Assembly: GCF_019925205.1 (NCBI RefSeq)
Contig: NC_083560.1
Span: 124,469,062 to 124,533,061, forward strand
Length of the DNA stretch: 64,000 nt
From: Metopolophium dirhodum
Taxonomy: Eukaryota > Arthropoda > Insecta > Hemiptera > Aphididae
Direction of reading: 5' to 3'
In this document: positions 44,696-59,600 of the stretch, piece by piece
Position numbering within the stretch: position 1 is the stretch's first letter
Layout of the letters: each line of letters begins with the position of its first letter
The notes under the pieces: generated by a model
The model's database searches: none
What the model saw: only the letters and a program-made list of their open reading frames with translations
Told to the model about the DNA's origin: nothing
Translations under genes and position numbers: made by a program

Positions 44696-47600
44696 ACCTA
44701 ATAATACAAGCTGCAGCTACTGCAGCATGACTATTATAGTATTTGGTTATTAATGAAGACGATACGAATAGAAAATATTTTAATCTTCGTTCTAGGTTTA
44801 GGTATCTAAACAGAGATTTCAATTTATTGTAAATTTAAAAATAAAACGTTTGATATGAATAATAATAATAATAATAACAACAACAACAATATAAAGGTAC
44901 ATATCCCGAAGAAGAACAATAAATTGTATAAATGTTATCGGTCTCTTCAGTATACATTTAATTATAATATTACAGTGAAGTATTAGAATATGCGGTACAG
45001 AGTATTACCAAACTAACGAGAATATAGCCCTTATTCCACGTGCAATTTAAAAAATAAATGAAAGAAAAAAAAGGATATCATACATAAATTAACTTTATTA
45101 CAATATTAATGTTCACACATAAAAATAAATAGTCAAAAAATAATATACTAATTACCATTCACCTAATTAATTATTGAAATAAATAATAAAAAAAAATAAA
45201 TTATCAACATTATAATATAATATTTTAGGTTGTAATATTATACTTATTTCCGTCATATTTTACCAGTGTCTGTGAGCGGTGACCGTTTTTTCGTTGAGCT
45301 TGGTTCGTTTGTTGAAACTTCCCTTGCTGTCCTCTTTACAATGCCGGTGCCCACTGTGTTGTCTGAGTCCAATGGCTATAACAATATAACAGCAATAATG
45401 AAAACGTCATTGAAAATCTCGCCACATTACGAATGATTGTCGCATGCAAAGTTATATAATATTACTGTACATTAATATCACTCAATAAACCAAAAATCAT
45501 GCATTAGTATACGAGAAGTTCTGTGCCAACCATGTAGTCGGTGACACACTGACACTATTTAACGCGAGTAGAGATTTGTGTTTAAGCTAAGACGATCTTA
45601 TGCGTATTCTACATTGATAACCTCTATTATAAAAGTCAAACGAAATACGAAAAAATATATACATAAACAATAAGGTGAATCATTTATTTAGGTTAACAAT
45701 AAACACTCATTTTCTCAGTATTGAAATAACGTAAAAAAACCTGTAATTAAACCGTAAATGATGTGCAACTCCGTAATCGTTTTTCCGAAAATACAATTAA
45801 CTCTCTACAAAAGTGTTATCCTTAAAATTATAATAATATAATTACCTATTAAAAGCGAATGGCCGTGTTACACTTAGTTACACACAGTATAAAATAAAAC
45901 AGTGTTGAGTTTAATTATATACCTATGATACATACAATATAATAATATTACTATGATAAATAATAATAGTATAATACATTAATGTATATAATACACGCTC
46001 AAACAAATCATTTCTAAAAGGTTATGAAATCGATCTCCAGAGCCGTAACGTGTTATGCCTTGCAACACTAAGCTCTACGGCAATATCGTTTACCGACCAG
46101 TAGCTTGTCAGTTAAGATTATCTTCCCTTGTTGATCGAAAGCATAATGCAATATTAAAATTTATCATTAGACTTCTTAGGTAATGGATCTATTGACTCTC
46201 CAAACCTATTATCACGAATTAATTTTAAAGTACCCAATCGTTCATCTCGCTCATATATACCCTATCTTCAATCCGACATTCTTACACAACTATAGTATTA
46301 ATGTATTATTGAACCTTTACGTCGTTTAATGCATCTCTAACTAACGTGGATCCTTCTTTCTCATTTTAAATATATAGGTACCTATGAGGTATCTTTACAC
46401 ACAACTTGTTTATCTTTATTTAATTACCTATGTGATTATTAGTAAATAAGATATATTATAATACCATAGTATGTTATCCAAAGGGATTGCTCATAAATAC
46501 AATAAATAAATATATAAATAATATATACCGCATGCACACATACACAATGTACTATAACAGGTATCAGTATAATACACTAATACACTATATTAGGCTTATA
46601 TACCTACGTTTCAATGCGGCGGAGATGCGATCGCCAGTGTTAATAATAATAATATTGTTAATCGTTTCAGTATAATATTACTGATTTTAATGATATTACT
46701 TAACGGCATTTATTACACTATCAAAAAAGCAAATCTTCGCAAGCCATATTATAATTTATAACTACTGCCGCGGGATCAAAAACAATGCAACACATTATAT
46801 TATTATACAAAAAGCAAATTAAAATAACAACAACAACAACAATAATGACGTCGCGTTTATATCGCGAGTATACTTAATATCAATTACCGGATATATAATA
46901 CGAATACCGATCACGTCAGCGTGACGAAAGGTGGATTAATAATAGGTAAGTACAGTTTGGTCGATATGTCAAATTTATAGAAAACGGACGATTTGAAATA
47001 CATAGTTGTGTTTTCTACGCTACGATGATAAAATTACATAATGATATATGATAAAGATCGTAGGTAGAGTTCTATCGCAATCGGTACTACAATCGGTTAA
47101 TCGTTTTCCCGTCGCCATCGCACACCGCTTTTTGACACTATTGTAGGTAGACATACATTGAGGTAAACCACGATGGTCATTATTATTATACTTAGGTACT
47201 GTGAGAATAAATTGTCCGTGACGACATTACCCGTTAATTATCCCGAAAAGTTTTTTCCGGAAAAATAAAAATCATTAAAACACGAACCGTCAGGATCTCA
47301 GGATTCAGGATTCGTTAATAAGCTCTGCAATTATGTGGTTTGAATACTTATCAGCACACATGTGATTTCTTTTTTATAGCAGTCATAATATTATTATGGT
47401 CAACAATTTCAAACTTGTCCTCGTCGAATATTAAAATTAAAAATCGGTTAAAAATATTGCAGCTCCATCCAAATACAGTGTAGGTATTCTTATGCTTGCA
47501 TATCGATAGTGTTAAAAATGGAATTTGTTTTCAAGACTTGTACAGGCATGTATATTATAACGTCCTCGGCCTCGTAAAAATGAAAACTCCGATCGCAATA

Positions 47601-50600
47601 TTATCGTATTAAATCATTCGACACATGCATCTAGCAGTACCTTTAAACATTCGGATTTCGGACGCGCACGAACTTAACACTAATCACTAATCAGGTATCA
47701 TAATTTTATTATAAATTATGGTATACGCATACCCTTAATACGCCTGTATTGTTGTTGTCTTAACTAGCATAACATATTATATTATGGATATTATTACGTC
47801 TAAAAATATTACTATAATGACGTTCTTAAAATAATAATAATAATAATAATATATTGTACTGCAGTTTATAACATGCACCGACATGGGCCGTCCTCGGGAT
47901 TTACCATTTGAGTGGTTGGCGAGCTGATTGCGTTGGCGGTGGCAGTTGCAGCGGCGGCAGCAGCGGCGGCGACGGTGGTGGTGGATACTGATCCGGCGGC
48001 CGGAGCGGCGTTGGTTACTGGGGCGGCTTCGGCGGCGGTGGTGGTGACCGTTGCGGCGGTGGTGACCGGGGCAGAGATAGCCGCTGGTTCGGCGGTAGTG
48101 ACCGTAACTTCAGAGGCTGAATCAGCCGCTACGGCTGAGTCAGCAGCCGCGGCTGGCGCAGAATCAGTGGCGGTCGCCTCAGATGAAGCCGGCTCCTGTA
48201 CTCTCGATGCAGCCGGGTCAGAGTCTGATGACGGCGAGGACGACGTGTCAGCCGTCGGCAGGACCGTCGCTGTATCTTCGTCCTCGTCGTCCGTGGACGG
48301 TGGGAACGTGGGTAACGTGATCGATATCCGCCGGCCACCATTGCTACCGGATTCACCACCGGTACCGCCAGTGGTGGCGGTGCCACCCGCACCGGCACCA
48401 GCTCCGCCGCCCCGGAGCACCAACCTGCCGATCACGCGGAATACGAATCGCGTGATTTGTTGGATCTTTCGGTCAACTATCTAGAAAAACAGGTGACACC
48501 CCAAACACACATATACACTAGGGTGATCCTTAGGTCATGGATGTAGAAAGTAACTAATATAGGTACTATGTACACTAAGGTGTTTCGTCATTAGTTTTGT
48601 TGGTCTGTCGGTCTGTCGGTATGTCGATATTTTTTTTGTTTGTTTTTCAATGTGAATGTTGTGTATGATGATGCCTAACCTCCCTACCTCTGATTTTGAT
48701 AACTATATTAGTAGCGCCGTATAATATGTACAATGTGTTACCCATGTATAGGCACAAATCCTCTGCACCAAAATTAAAATATGTGCTTAAGTGCGCCGAG
48801 AAAAATGCACTACAGCGAGGTTAAGCTAACCAAGCCACGGGTCGGTATGCAAGGTATACATAGAATTCAGGGTGGGGAGCTTATGTTTAGCACCCACCCT
48901 ATTTCGGTCGTTTTCACATCGCGTGACTTCATAACAAGAGCAGTGAGTTTTAGTGTTCTAAACGTTCTATGACATGAAAAACGTTCTTCGTGACATGGAC
49001 GGATGCTACTAAATAACACCAATTACACATTATACCTAATATATTATGGTATAATATCTAGAGATCAAAACGTTTTACTACGAAACTATTGGTGTACAGG
49101 GTATAACAGAAAGAACTGACCAAAAAAAAAAAAATTATAAAGTATTTAGAATTAAAAAATAAAAATAATTTTTTTTTTATTACACGTGTAGCGCAAGTGG
49201 CTATAAATTATATATAAACAAAAAAATTTAAAAATATTGATTAGAACAAAAGTTATTCCAAAAGTCAGTTCTTTCTGTTACTCTGTATACTGCTACTGCT
49301 AAAATCTATAACTACAGGCTTGGGCTGATAATGATTTAAAAATGGCCTGCAACCCCATTTGGCACCAACGACTGAATGACTGCAATGACGCGCCTGAACT
49401 AAAGCATTTAGTGTTGTGATGATTCAACGTGTGACCATCATTTTCTCAGCCGAGTTTATTTTAAAACGATCATTGGTTACCAAATTTATCCGACAGTATA
49501 TGAAAATATGGAGTTGAAAAAAATATCAACAGAAAATTAGGGAATATTTTGATATATCCCCCATCAAGCATAGGATGGACTTTTAATACCTAGTTATACA
49601 ATCATTCTTTAGACAATTAGTTATAATATTGTGTATGAAAATCCAGCGAAATCGTCTGAGAAATGGAATGCTTGCAGTACGTTAAAAACCCCACCCTGTA
49701 TAATATTATGCTGCAGCTATTATTGCTCAGTCGCCACACTCAAGTGTTATGTGTACAATAATATTATGACAATATATTATAATATATCGAGTAGGTACAC
49801 AATCGTTAAAGTCGAGATTTAAGTGGACGTGCCCAACAATGCCTATTATTCTTTGCAACCTTTGTCCGACACGCGCGTAACACGGCAAGATAATAATATA
49901 ACAATAAATTATATTTCATATTATATACTTGTTAACAGCTATTACCATTTATTCAACATGATACATATACGAATAATCAATGCTTTTACTCGGTCATATT
50001 ATCATAGACCTTCTATAGTCGGTCGCGTGGGTGAAACACCGGCGAATATTTAAATTGCTTCGTATAAAGTACTTCGCGCTGTACAAGATTTTCCACATAA
50101 GTTTTGCTACTGTCACTTCGACGACTATAATATAATCGGCTTCTTGCCAAATCTCATTATAGGTAAAATGAAATTGTTGGTAAATGCATTTGCAGGCGTT
50201 TTAAATAATCGAAAAGTTTCTCTAGGATTTTGTTTATATTTTTTCCTATGATACAAAAGCATATTATAATTTTTACTGTTTTATATCACATAAACCTATC
50301 ACGCTAATAAATCACATTAACTGATTAATGAATTCTTACATCTTACAATAAAACAAATACAATAATAATGAATATCGAAAAAGCTAAAAAAAAAAATAGT
50401 TTATAGAGATTTTGATGTTTAGTGACTCTATACTAATAATAGAGCTTACATTTTACACTGAATAGAGATTAAAAAAAAAATTTAAATGTTGCTGTTAATG
50501 AGTTTTGGCAGTAAGCTAACTATATTATATCATATAACACTATAATAGCAAATAGGTTATACAAGCAATAACACTAAAATGACCAAAATATTCGATACAT

Positions 50601-53600
50601 TTGAAATTTGTCCGTATGTTTAAAGAATAGAGATAAACCATTTGTTTAGATATGCATATAGGTGCAAGAGTAAAAGGGTGGATCTAGAAATAAAAAACTA
50701 AAAAAAGTTGGGCTAAACTCAAGAAATATACACCTGTATACATAATTCAAACGGGTCTAGATTAAATGTATACAATTAAACTTTTAAGAACTTTTACTTT
50801 TTGGTAAATTTAAAATGTTGTCACTTTAAGTACATAAATAGAAGTCGATCAGTGTCCAATACAATATTTTAGTTCGAAACCCCTAATGAATATCTCAGAT
50901 AAAAATAGTAGTTACTATTTATATTCATCAAAATTAATAAAATTATAAATAAAACAAACCCAGAACCGTTTTAAAAAGTATAAGTATTTTTATTACTTTT
51001 TTAAACCTTAGTCTATAAATAATAATTCCTCTTTTGAACTACTTAACTAATATGAACAAGAATGAATTGTTGTAATAAAATCCATGGTGTGTGTTTGTTG
51101 ATGGTGGGGGAGTAAGGTTTAAGCTCTCATTGTGACTACTGCACAGTAAAAAAAATAGTATTTAAAAAAGTGGTAACATTTTTCAAAAATGCTTAACAAT
51201 TGGAGGTCATTAGGTCATCATTATATAGGTACCTAGCCAAGTTTGCGTGACAATAAAAATTTGGATGTATAGTTTACCGATACACCATCAAGTTTATTAA
51301 ACGAAAACATCGACTGCAGTCTGGGCAGTGCCAAGCCGGCGTTGAGTGTTTGTATTTTGACGCATATACTGACTAGTTTACTACTTAAGTGACAGTTAAA
51401 AATTATAATATTGTTCATATTTTCAAATGAGTATGTTATATAATAATATACCAATTACTTAATATACTGGTATAGTCGTGTACAAATTAAAATACCGGAG
51501 AAGAAGAAACCACCACGCTGGGTATCACGACAGTCGTCGACGTGTTTCTCTTTTATAGGTATACACATGACACATTCGATAATAAGTTTATTTGTTCCAA
51601 TTAATAACTGTATAATATAATATAGGTTTCCCATACATTATTATTATTAATTATTACCATGTTACGCGCAAGAGACAATGAATTACGTGAGCGCTGTTGC
51701 ACCATCTCAATCCTTATGCGAGTACAGTAATAATAATTATTATTTTAATAATTCTTCAACTATGAAAGTATAAATATTTTAAAAAGTTGGCATCGGCACT
51801 TCATCGTTGAATAATTATTAATTGTGTGCATCGTGTATATGATATGAACGAAACTTGTTTCAGACAGACAAAATCAAAGTCATATCGATGTTATTTAGGG
51901 CATAGCCAATATTATTATTTATTATTAATGAACTAGGTTCAAATTTCCTATGGGAACGTATTACAAAGTTGCAAACAAGTAAATAGTATAATATTAAACG
52001 GTTATTCTCTTATATCACTCTATCAAAGTTATTTTCTCGGTTAATGTAGGTATGTGTTTATATTTTACATAATTTTAAATCAATATATTATTTACAATGA
52101 TAAAAATATTTAAAAAAAAAAAAATGTTTAAATTTCATACTTTTTTTAACCGATGACATAGATTTTTATTTTATATGCAAATATTATAACTGAATAATGA
52201 TTAAAAAATCATTTTGCCACATTAGACGTATAAAACTTTAAAGGAAAAATATAGGTAGGCACTTCTCGGTTTCTGCAGTATAGGATAGTACTATAGTCAA
52301 GCCTGGGTAAGTTAATGATTATTTTTAATTGAGTTAAGTTAAGTTGATAGACAACATTTTAAAAAGTTTAAAGTTAATGGTTTTCTTTTTTTTTTAACTC
52401 AAGTTATTTAGAACTTACAATTAAGTTATTAATTTAATTTAAGTTTTTTTTTTAAATTTATAAATAGCCAGTAATATTTGTTTTAAAATAACAAAAATTA
52501 ATGTTTATGCAATATGCATCATTAATAATAATTTTACTATTTAATTATATTTATAAATTAATGTAACTTGGATTCGTTCTAAAATAACTTTTTGTTTATT
52601 AAAGTTTATATTAATAAAAATCAGTCAAGTTAAAAATAAGTTCATTCAAATTAAATTTAAAAATGTTAAGTTAAAAAGTTAAAATTAACTTAACTTTAAA
52701 TTTTTAACTGGTTTATGCCCAGGATATACTACGTATATAGAAAGTCGACGTCTAGTCAGAGTAGAGTATCATTCGCGATGATTGTTGGTTAATCATTTTT
52801 ATTTTATAACATAATAATATATTATACTATTATAGACGTGTTAGAACAATTTTCTCCAACACCGTCGTCACCAGACTACTAATATAGCGATGTTGTCTGT
52901 GGTGTCTTCGGCAAGAACGAGTTGTATAAGACGTATAGTAGTCGTTGGGCAAGTATATTATTTCGCTTATTTGCCAAGTACATTATTGTTTGTTTTGCCC
53001 ACTTTGTGTAATAGGTACTTTTATATACATTCGTAGTTAATACGTCCAATGAAACAGCTGAATTATATTGTGTCATCATTGTCGTTAGTAAAAAAAATAA
53101 TAATGAGTTTCAAATCGCAAGTCACCCAACTAATATTGTGTGTATTACAGTTATAAAATATTTCCATATTTATTCATTTATTTATTGTTGTGATCGTAGC
53201 CGTTGAAATGTTGTATTTGATTAGGTAATACATTTGCCATTATACTTTCTAAGCTTTTTATGACTCGGACTAACAAAACCACTAACAACAAACGCAATAC
53301 TAAAACACATTTTATATCTGCGTCTCAAAAAAAAGAAAGAATAATTTTGTGTTATATTTAGTTTCATATACTTATCGAACTTTTCTTTAAATTAATTCAA
53401 TTGATAAGTACACCAGCTGGGAATTCAAGTAGTTCAAATAGGTAGGTACTGTTGTTGTTATTATTTTTAAAATCAAATCGTTAGATGATAAGGTTAGAAA
53501 ACAAATTATCGAGTGTCAATTGAAAAATCTTAAAGTACCTATAACGAAATATTACAAACCGATATTAAACGATACAATTCTTCGTTGATTTGATCTCTTT

Positions 53601-56600
53601 CGTTTTTAATTTGAAATAGGTTAAGAAACAGTAGACATTTATTTTTATTTTTATTAAACGAATCGCTCAACAACAGTAGTCTGTTGGACGCTAAATAATA
53701 TAATATACTGATTCTAATCACATTTGCCTTTTATGATTATAAGAGGTAAGTAGCAAACTTTTTTAATGTCATGGCTGTTCTTTAGAAATTACACAGTACC
53801 CATATGTACTATTACTATTATTATAATGCTCCATAGACAGTTACATAAACTAAACTGGCTTCTGGTCATGTTCTTTTTAACAGATTTCAAAACGAAGTAT
53901 TATTTGTCCTTGTTGTTGTTGTTATTACCGATATCTTAATATTGAATCAGAATTGCTGATCATATACAAAGACAAATAGTTATTATAACGGTTTAAAGTG
54001 CTATTGACTAATACGACACTTTGATCAATGATCATTATTCATTACGATGCTTCGTGGTTAGCCGGTATACCAAATACGATGTAAAACAAAAGAACGTTTT
54101 TTTTATAATAAACGAGACTTTGTTGTATTTCTATTTTTTTTAATGGCGGAGAAAATATGTCTAGACGAAATAGTTAGTTAATGTTAGCTTTAAAATAAAT
54201 ATGGCAGAAATTGTGCATGTTTTTGTGTGAATATTATTATTGTGTCGTAAAAATTGCATTTATAAGTTTTCAAAGCGTAAAGCAGATAGGTTTCTTGTTG
54301 TATTTGATAAGTTACCAAGTTTGATGCGTATTGCGTGTTATATACGGTATAGTACCTATGATAATATGTTTATTTTATGTGCTTAACGAACTGACTCGTA
54401 AGCCTTGTGTATTTTTTGTCAAACGATACAGTCACGTAATAATAACTACAAGTAGGTACCAACCCATACCTAAGAGAACAAGGTAAAGAGTTAGGTAAAT
54501 GGAGTCTGTGAGATTTGAGAACATCAACATACTTCAGGGTTATTGCTCGGGGGAACGTGAAATATTCATCAAACGATCGTATTGTTATTATTTTAAAGTT
54601 TAAACCGTTATTAAACTGTGTATATAAACCACGCGTGTAGGTGGTAGTCATTGCCCATTAGGTATAAGTAGGTACTTATGTAGGAACCTACCATTAAAAA
54701 CAGCAATCCGCGAGTTTGAATTAATTTCTATGTTCGAATCGCTTAACAAAATGTTGTATGTTTGTACAGTAGATTTACGTGGCTGCATAATATAATATGT
54801 ATTATAACCATTTACATAACCACTATAAGCGTATGTCGTAAGAGTTTTAAAAATCGCATGTCCAGGTGTACGCCATATACTGGTTTTGGCATAAAATGTG
54901 GTTGTCCTTTAACCAGAACACTCGAATATCCGTCGAACGATATAACCCACGAAAATGTTTTCATGTCTATGGTTCGAATGTAACAGACGAAACGGTAATA
55001 TTCAAATTTATAGTAATAATTATACTCGATGTGCTGCAACACTCGTTCGGTCGTTTGTAATCGGTCAATAATGTTTCATCCATAACCTTACGAGCGGCGC
55101 TTTATTAATTTCACCGAATAAAGGTATCACCGAGTATATGACCTATGATGTGTACACATTTCTCAAAACACGTTCAGCGCTATCGACAAAAATTTGGATA
55201 CAACTCAATCTTAGCCAGAAACAAATATGTTATATTACGGCTGATGCGTTTGAAGACGGGTGTATATTATATTATGATGAAATACTTGAAACGAAATATT
55301 GAATGCAGCCCGTTAATGTGAATCATCCATAATACATTTTATATGAATAATATGTAGATAACAAATATAATGATTTTGTTTTTTAAACAAAAAACTGAAA
55401 AACGTAAATTTTCAACACAGCTCTGAATATATAGGTCATGACGTGCCGTGATATAACATCTATGTTTAATATTTTAATTTAATGATCGCAACGTTTGGAA
55501 CTGCGTTACTAATTAATTTGTTCAAACATTAATAACCTACATTTTCTACAACGAAATTACATCATATAGAGTGCCTGTAGTATACCACGCTAGCACTCGT
55601 AAATCCGGTATCGTATAACGCAAAAGATACACGAATGACCGATACGCTCTAGAGAATTTGTCAGCATTTCACATCGAGATAATAATACAATAATAACATT
55701 TCACAAAATTATCCGTTAACTGTCTACGCATTGATTGAAACGCCGAGTTACTAATTGTTCGTTAAAATGTGGGATATTTTCGAAAACTCACTTTTGGTAG
55801 GTAGGTACCTATTGTTTTTTATTTAACGTTGATTGACTGTACGATAGTTATCAGAACGATTAATAGTGCTTTGGAGAGTGAATGTTATTAAGTTTGTTAT
55901 ATGTTGGTCTATCGTCTATGTATTAACATTTAAAGAGTGTTGAATTTTACCTGAGATAGATTTGGAAACAGCTGCCTTAAGAAGCCGATCGTCCGTTTGT
56001 CTCTGACATTTTTATGACTAGAGTCTTCTGCTTCAACAGATAAAAATGCTTCCGATTCCTGTATGGGAAACACAATTTTCATAAGATAACAAATGAGTAC
56101 TTTTCATAAAAAATCGTTTTAAAATACAGCTTTAATATTATTATTATTATTATTATTACTACACACTGCAGTAATTATAGGTAATATAATATATAACATA
56201 ATATAGTGTATGTTGCAGTTTATATTTTTCTTGCCTACCATAAGTTTAATACAATAATAATACATGACTGGTATTATGACACGGGTAAGTTTAATGTCTT
56301 GTCAATGATGTAGGTATACGATATTATATTATATAGATCATAACTCATAAGGCACTACATTATGTTATTATAATTTTATATTAGATATATAATATTATGA
56401 CGTTATATTGTATGCCTACAGGCTGTACACCCGGACACATGGCCACAGAATATTATGAGATGGATTATACTGTAATTATTAAGAGGTGTATATCTATTAT
56501 GAAATACAAATGCTATATCGATCAACCGTCGCGGGTAATTAAAATCAAATTGGCCTTAATCATCCGTACACTCAAATCTCAATTAAGCGTTAGCCGAAAA

Positions 56601-59600
56601 CATTATAATACGATATTATTTATGAACGGGCGTGTTAAAAAATTATCGTGAGCAACCGATGTATATTTTTTTTTTTACAACATGCCAATTTCGGGTAAGC
56701 TGCTGTAGACAGCAACAATTTTGTTATCTATACAGCATTTTATCGCTTGGTTTTAAACATCAATGAAAACATGTCTGTTTGACGATATTCTTTCGCGTAT
56801 ACGAAACAATATTATTATTATATTATACACACATTAATCATAGTTAGTACCTACCTGCCACCTTTTCGTAACGGGACTCTGAAATGAAAGTGCACATAAA
56901 ATATTTTGTAATTTAGTTCCTAGTTCTTAATGTTCAGATTGCTCTAGCTAAACGTCCTTTTATAAATCATAATTACTTAATACTTTCTGTTTACTGTTAA
57001 TAGAATATTATTGTACAAGTGTACAACACTTACGCTTATAAGTAATATTTAAGTGATTATCTAAGACAGTTTACGATGATTATTTCTATACCTATCTATG
57101 CTATTCTGCTTATGAACATTTAGAGTTTAGACATTTCAATTATTTTTCAATGTTATAATTTATATTATGTATACAATTAATTAATACTTAATTACTTTAA
57201 TAATAGAATGTATTCATTAAAATCGTACGTGTAAATTTGAATTGTTTTGAATATGTATTTTTAAGTACCTAGGTACTTTGCTGAGAATCATTGTAACAAT
57301 TTTTTTCTCATTAGATATAAGTATCACCATTACCACAAGAGTTTTATCCATTACAGAACTTATTACATAATTGAACTTTTTATTTAAAGATTTACGTATA
57401 TTAAATGGAATGCTTGATTTAAACTGTGTCTACCTATGTGTTTAATTTGTGTATGAAATAATTATATTAATTATAGTAGAACAAATTAAAATTAAAATTA
57501 AAAATATGAAGCTATAAATATATTATAAAATCAGTTTCTAATTTCAAAATTTTGTATAATTTTACAATTATTACGATTGTTGTAACAGATTTTATTCTTC
57601 TAGAAGCAAGTATAATTTTTAAATGCTTTTGTATATCTAATCAAGTTTTATTTTTATAATATATTTTGTGAGTAACAAAAGAAATTCATATTTTGTAGCT
57701 GTTGTAGTGAAAATATACAAATAGGTATACTGTATAGGTAGCGTTTATTAATAATATTTAAACACAACCTAACAATAAAAAACCAGGTTTATTCTTATAC
57801 TTTAAAGTTGAATTTATATTTTATGCTAACCTACCTATGAGTATATTGACTATTAAATGGACTAACTATAAAATGTAATGGTCTTAAATTTTATTTTTAT
57901 GTATACTTATAAATTATTTTACAGCTGTTTACCTTTAGTTTTTAACTGTATTATATTTCTATGTACTAAACTGTTAACTGACATTTGGAGTTTTTATTTC
58001 AATAAATAAAATAATAAACGTTTATGATATGATATTTTGTAAAATTTATGACAGACGAAGCTTAGTAAAATGTTGTCATTTTAAATCTTATTTACATGTG
58101 ACTATCATTTGTCATCCAGTACAAAATGTGCTTTTAGTTAAGGTACGTTTTTGTCTGAATGTCTAGACTATGCTGATCAAGTATAGACCAGCAATTGCAT
58201 ATACTTGCGTCTGGAGAAAACATACCTTTATGAAAATGAAAATTAATGTTTGATTTCCATTATTCAATGGCATTTTGATTGTTGATTGGAAATGTAATTT
58301 TAATGTATAAAGTACCTACAGATTACTATCTTTACCTAAAAAGTACTATAACTTACGTTCTATATAATATACCTACACATTATAATATTTTTTCAATTGC
58401 ACATTCATACTATTACATAATATCATCATTACACTATATCAATATAACATTAATATTTTTTTAAATGCATTTTGGTTTTGTTATAAATCAAATCAAGAAA
58501 GGTTTTTTTTATAACACAACATTTAAAAAAATACCATTTTTGGGCGAACAAAATTATAAATAATTTAGCGTACTGTATCTTGTAAAAATGTACAAGTTTT
58601 ATTTTAAATACAAGTAATACAAGCAGTACACCACTAAACAGTAAGTATTATAATATTATACATGCACGCTCGATACGTCGTGTACTTACATAAATATTTT
58701 TGAATATTAAAAATATAACATACGAAATCAACGTGAAATAATAATGCTCAAGACATGTCATTCGAAAGTTGAATTAAAATTCTACCGAGGGTATCATAAT
58801 GGTCCTTGAGACTCTCGTTACATTTAAATTCAACCATGACGTTAGAATAAATATTTTATTTTGTGATCTAACCGTGTGTGGCACTTCACCATTATTGCCA
58901 CTTCGCGTTTCGTATTATACGTTTTATTGTCGTGTGCATCAATTGATCAGTGATGAGTATTTAGTGATTTTTTTTTTACCCAATAGGATGTATTAATCAC
59001 GGATGGGTATTAGTTGCATGTACTTACGTGTTTCGTTTACGAAACAATCATTGGTCTTTGTTTACGTATACCTAGGTATACCTTTTATATTCATTATTAA
59101 ATATATTTAACCGTGAAAAATATTATAAAATTATAAACAGGTACGTCCATTGTTCTAAGACACGAAATTCATTACAGTGGACGTACGTAACACACGTAAT
59201 CTAATATTAACAATAATACTATTATGTTGGGTTAATGTCAAAAAATTAAAAATTTTAAATTACAAATGTTAGTTACACACTTACACCGTACAATAATATA
59301 CAAAAGGACGATGTGCAAACGATAAGTTATGGCGTTAAGGTTTATTTGTTATTCTTGTTTCTGGTTTTAAAATCATTGTGTTTCACTCCTCTCACCTATG
59401 CAACCTAGTGTTGTACGTATCTATTTTATTAACTATATAATATTATATTTAGAATATGTAAGTATTTTTATATTGTTGCGATCACACTTTTTCTGGTATT
59501 TAGGTTGATACCGAGTAAGGCGTATCATCTAGTAGGATCCTATCTATATACTTGAAATTCGAACAGACTTGTTTAATACACTACTACATTATTATCGTTA

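Larger units (their letters stand above)
42835..45263 (-). other. Intron 4 of the secreted-protein gene
   Basis: A 2429-bp intron with a TA run (about 42990-43016), a TAA microsatellite (43252-43274) and a long TTA microsatellite (44658-44696). Nothing coding. Confidence 0.6.
48481..55950 (-). other. Intron 2 of the secreted-protein gene
   Basis: A 7470-bp intron. It holds short tandem gtctgtcg units (about 48602-48627), a mariner-like MITE (49097-49285) and a second copy of the 19.7-kb MITE family (52298-52724). Minus-strand frames at 51454-51233, 53721-53539 and 54651-54370 were examined and not called. Undetected small exons are possible. Confidence 0.55.

Noticed and set aside
48129..48398. 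89-codon Arg/Pro-rich minus frame
   Set aside because: Shifted reading of the same Ala-rich exon; no splice sites or start support it.
47912..48484. 190-codon Ala/Val-rich plus-strand frame
   Set aside because: It is the complement of exon 3 of the secreted-protein gene; gcc/ggc repeats keep both strands open. The minus frame has matching splice sites and phases.
51233..51454. 73-codon minus frame in intron 2
   Set aside because: Part of it looks mildly coding-like but there is no domain or phase-compatible splice site.
53539..53721. Minus frame containing KNERDQINEELYRLIS
   Set aside because: The short coiled-coil-like stretch has a possible donor but no convincing acceptor, and no neighbouring exon fits; too weak to call.
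54370..54651. 93-codon minus frame in intron 2 of the secreted-protein gene
   Set aside because: No family features, no suitable splice sites, composition not clearly coding.
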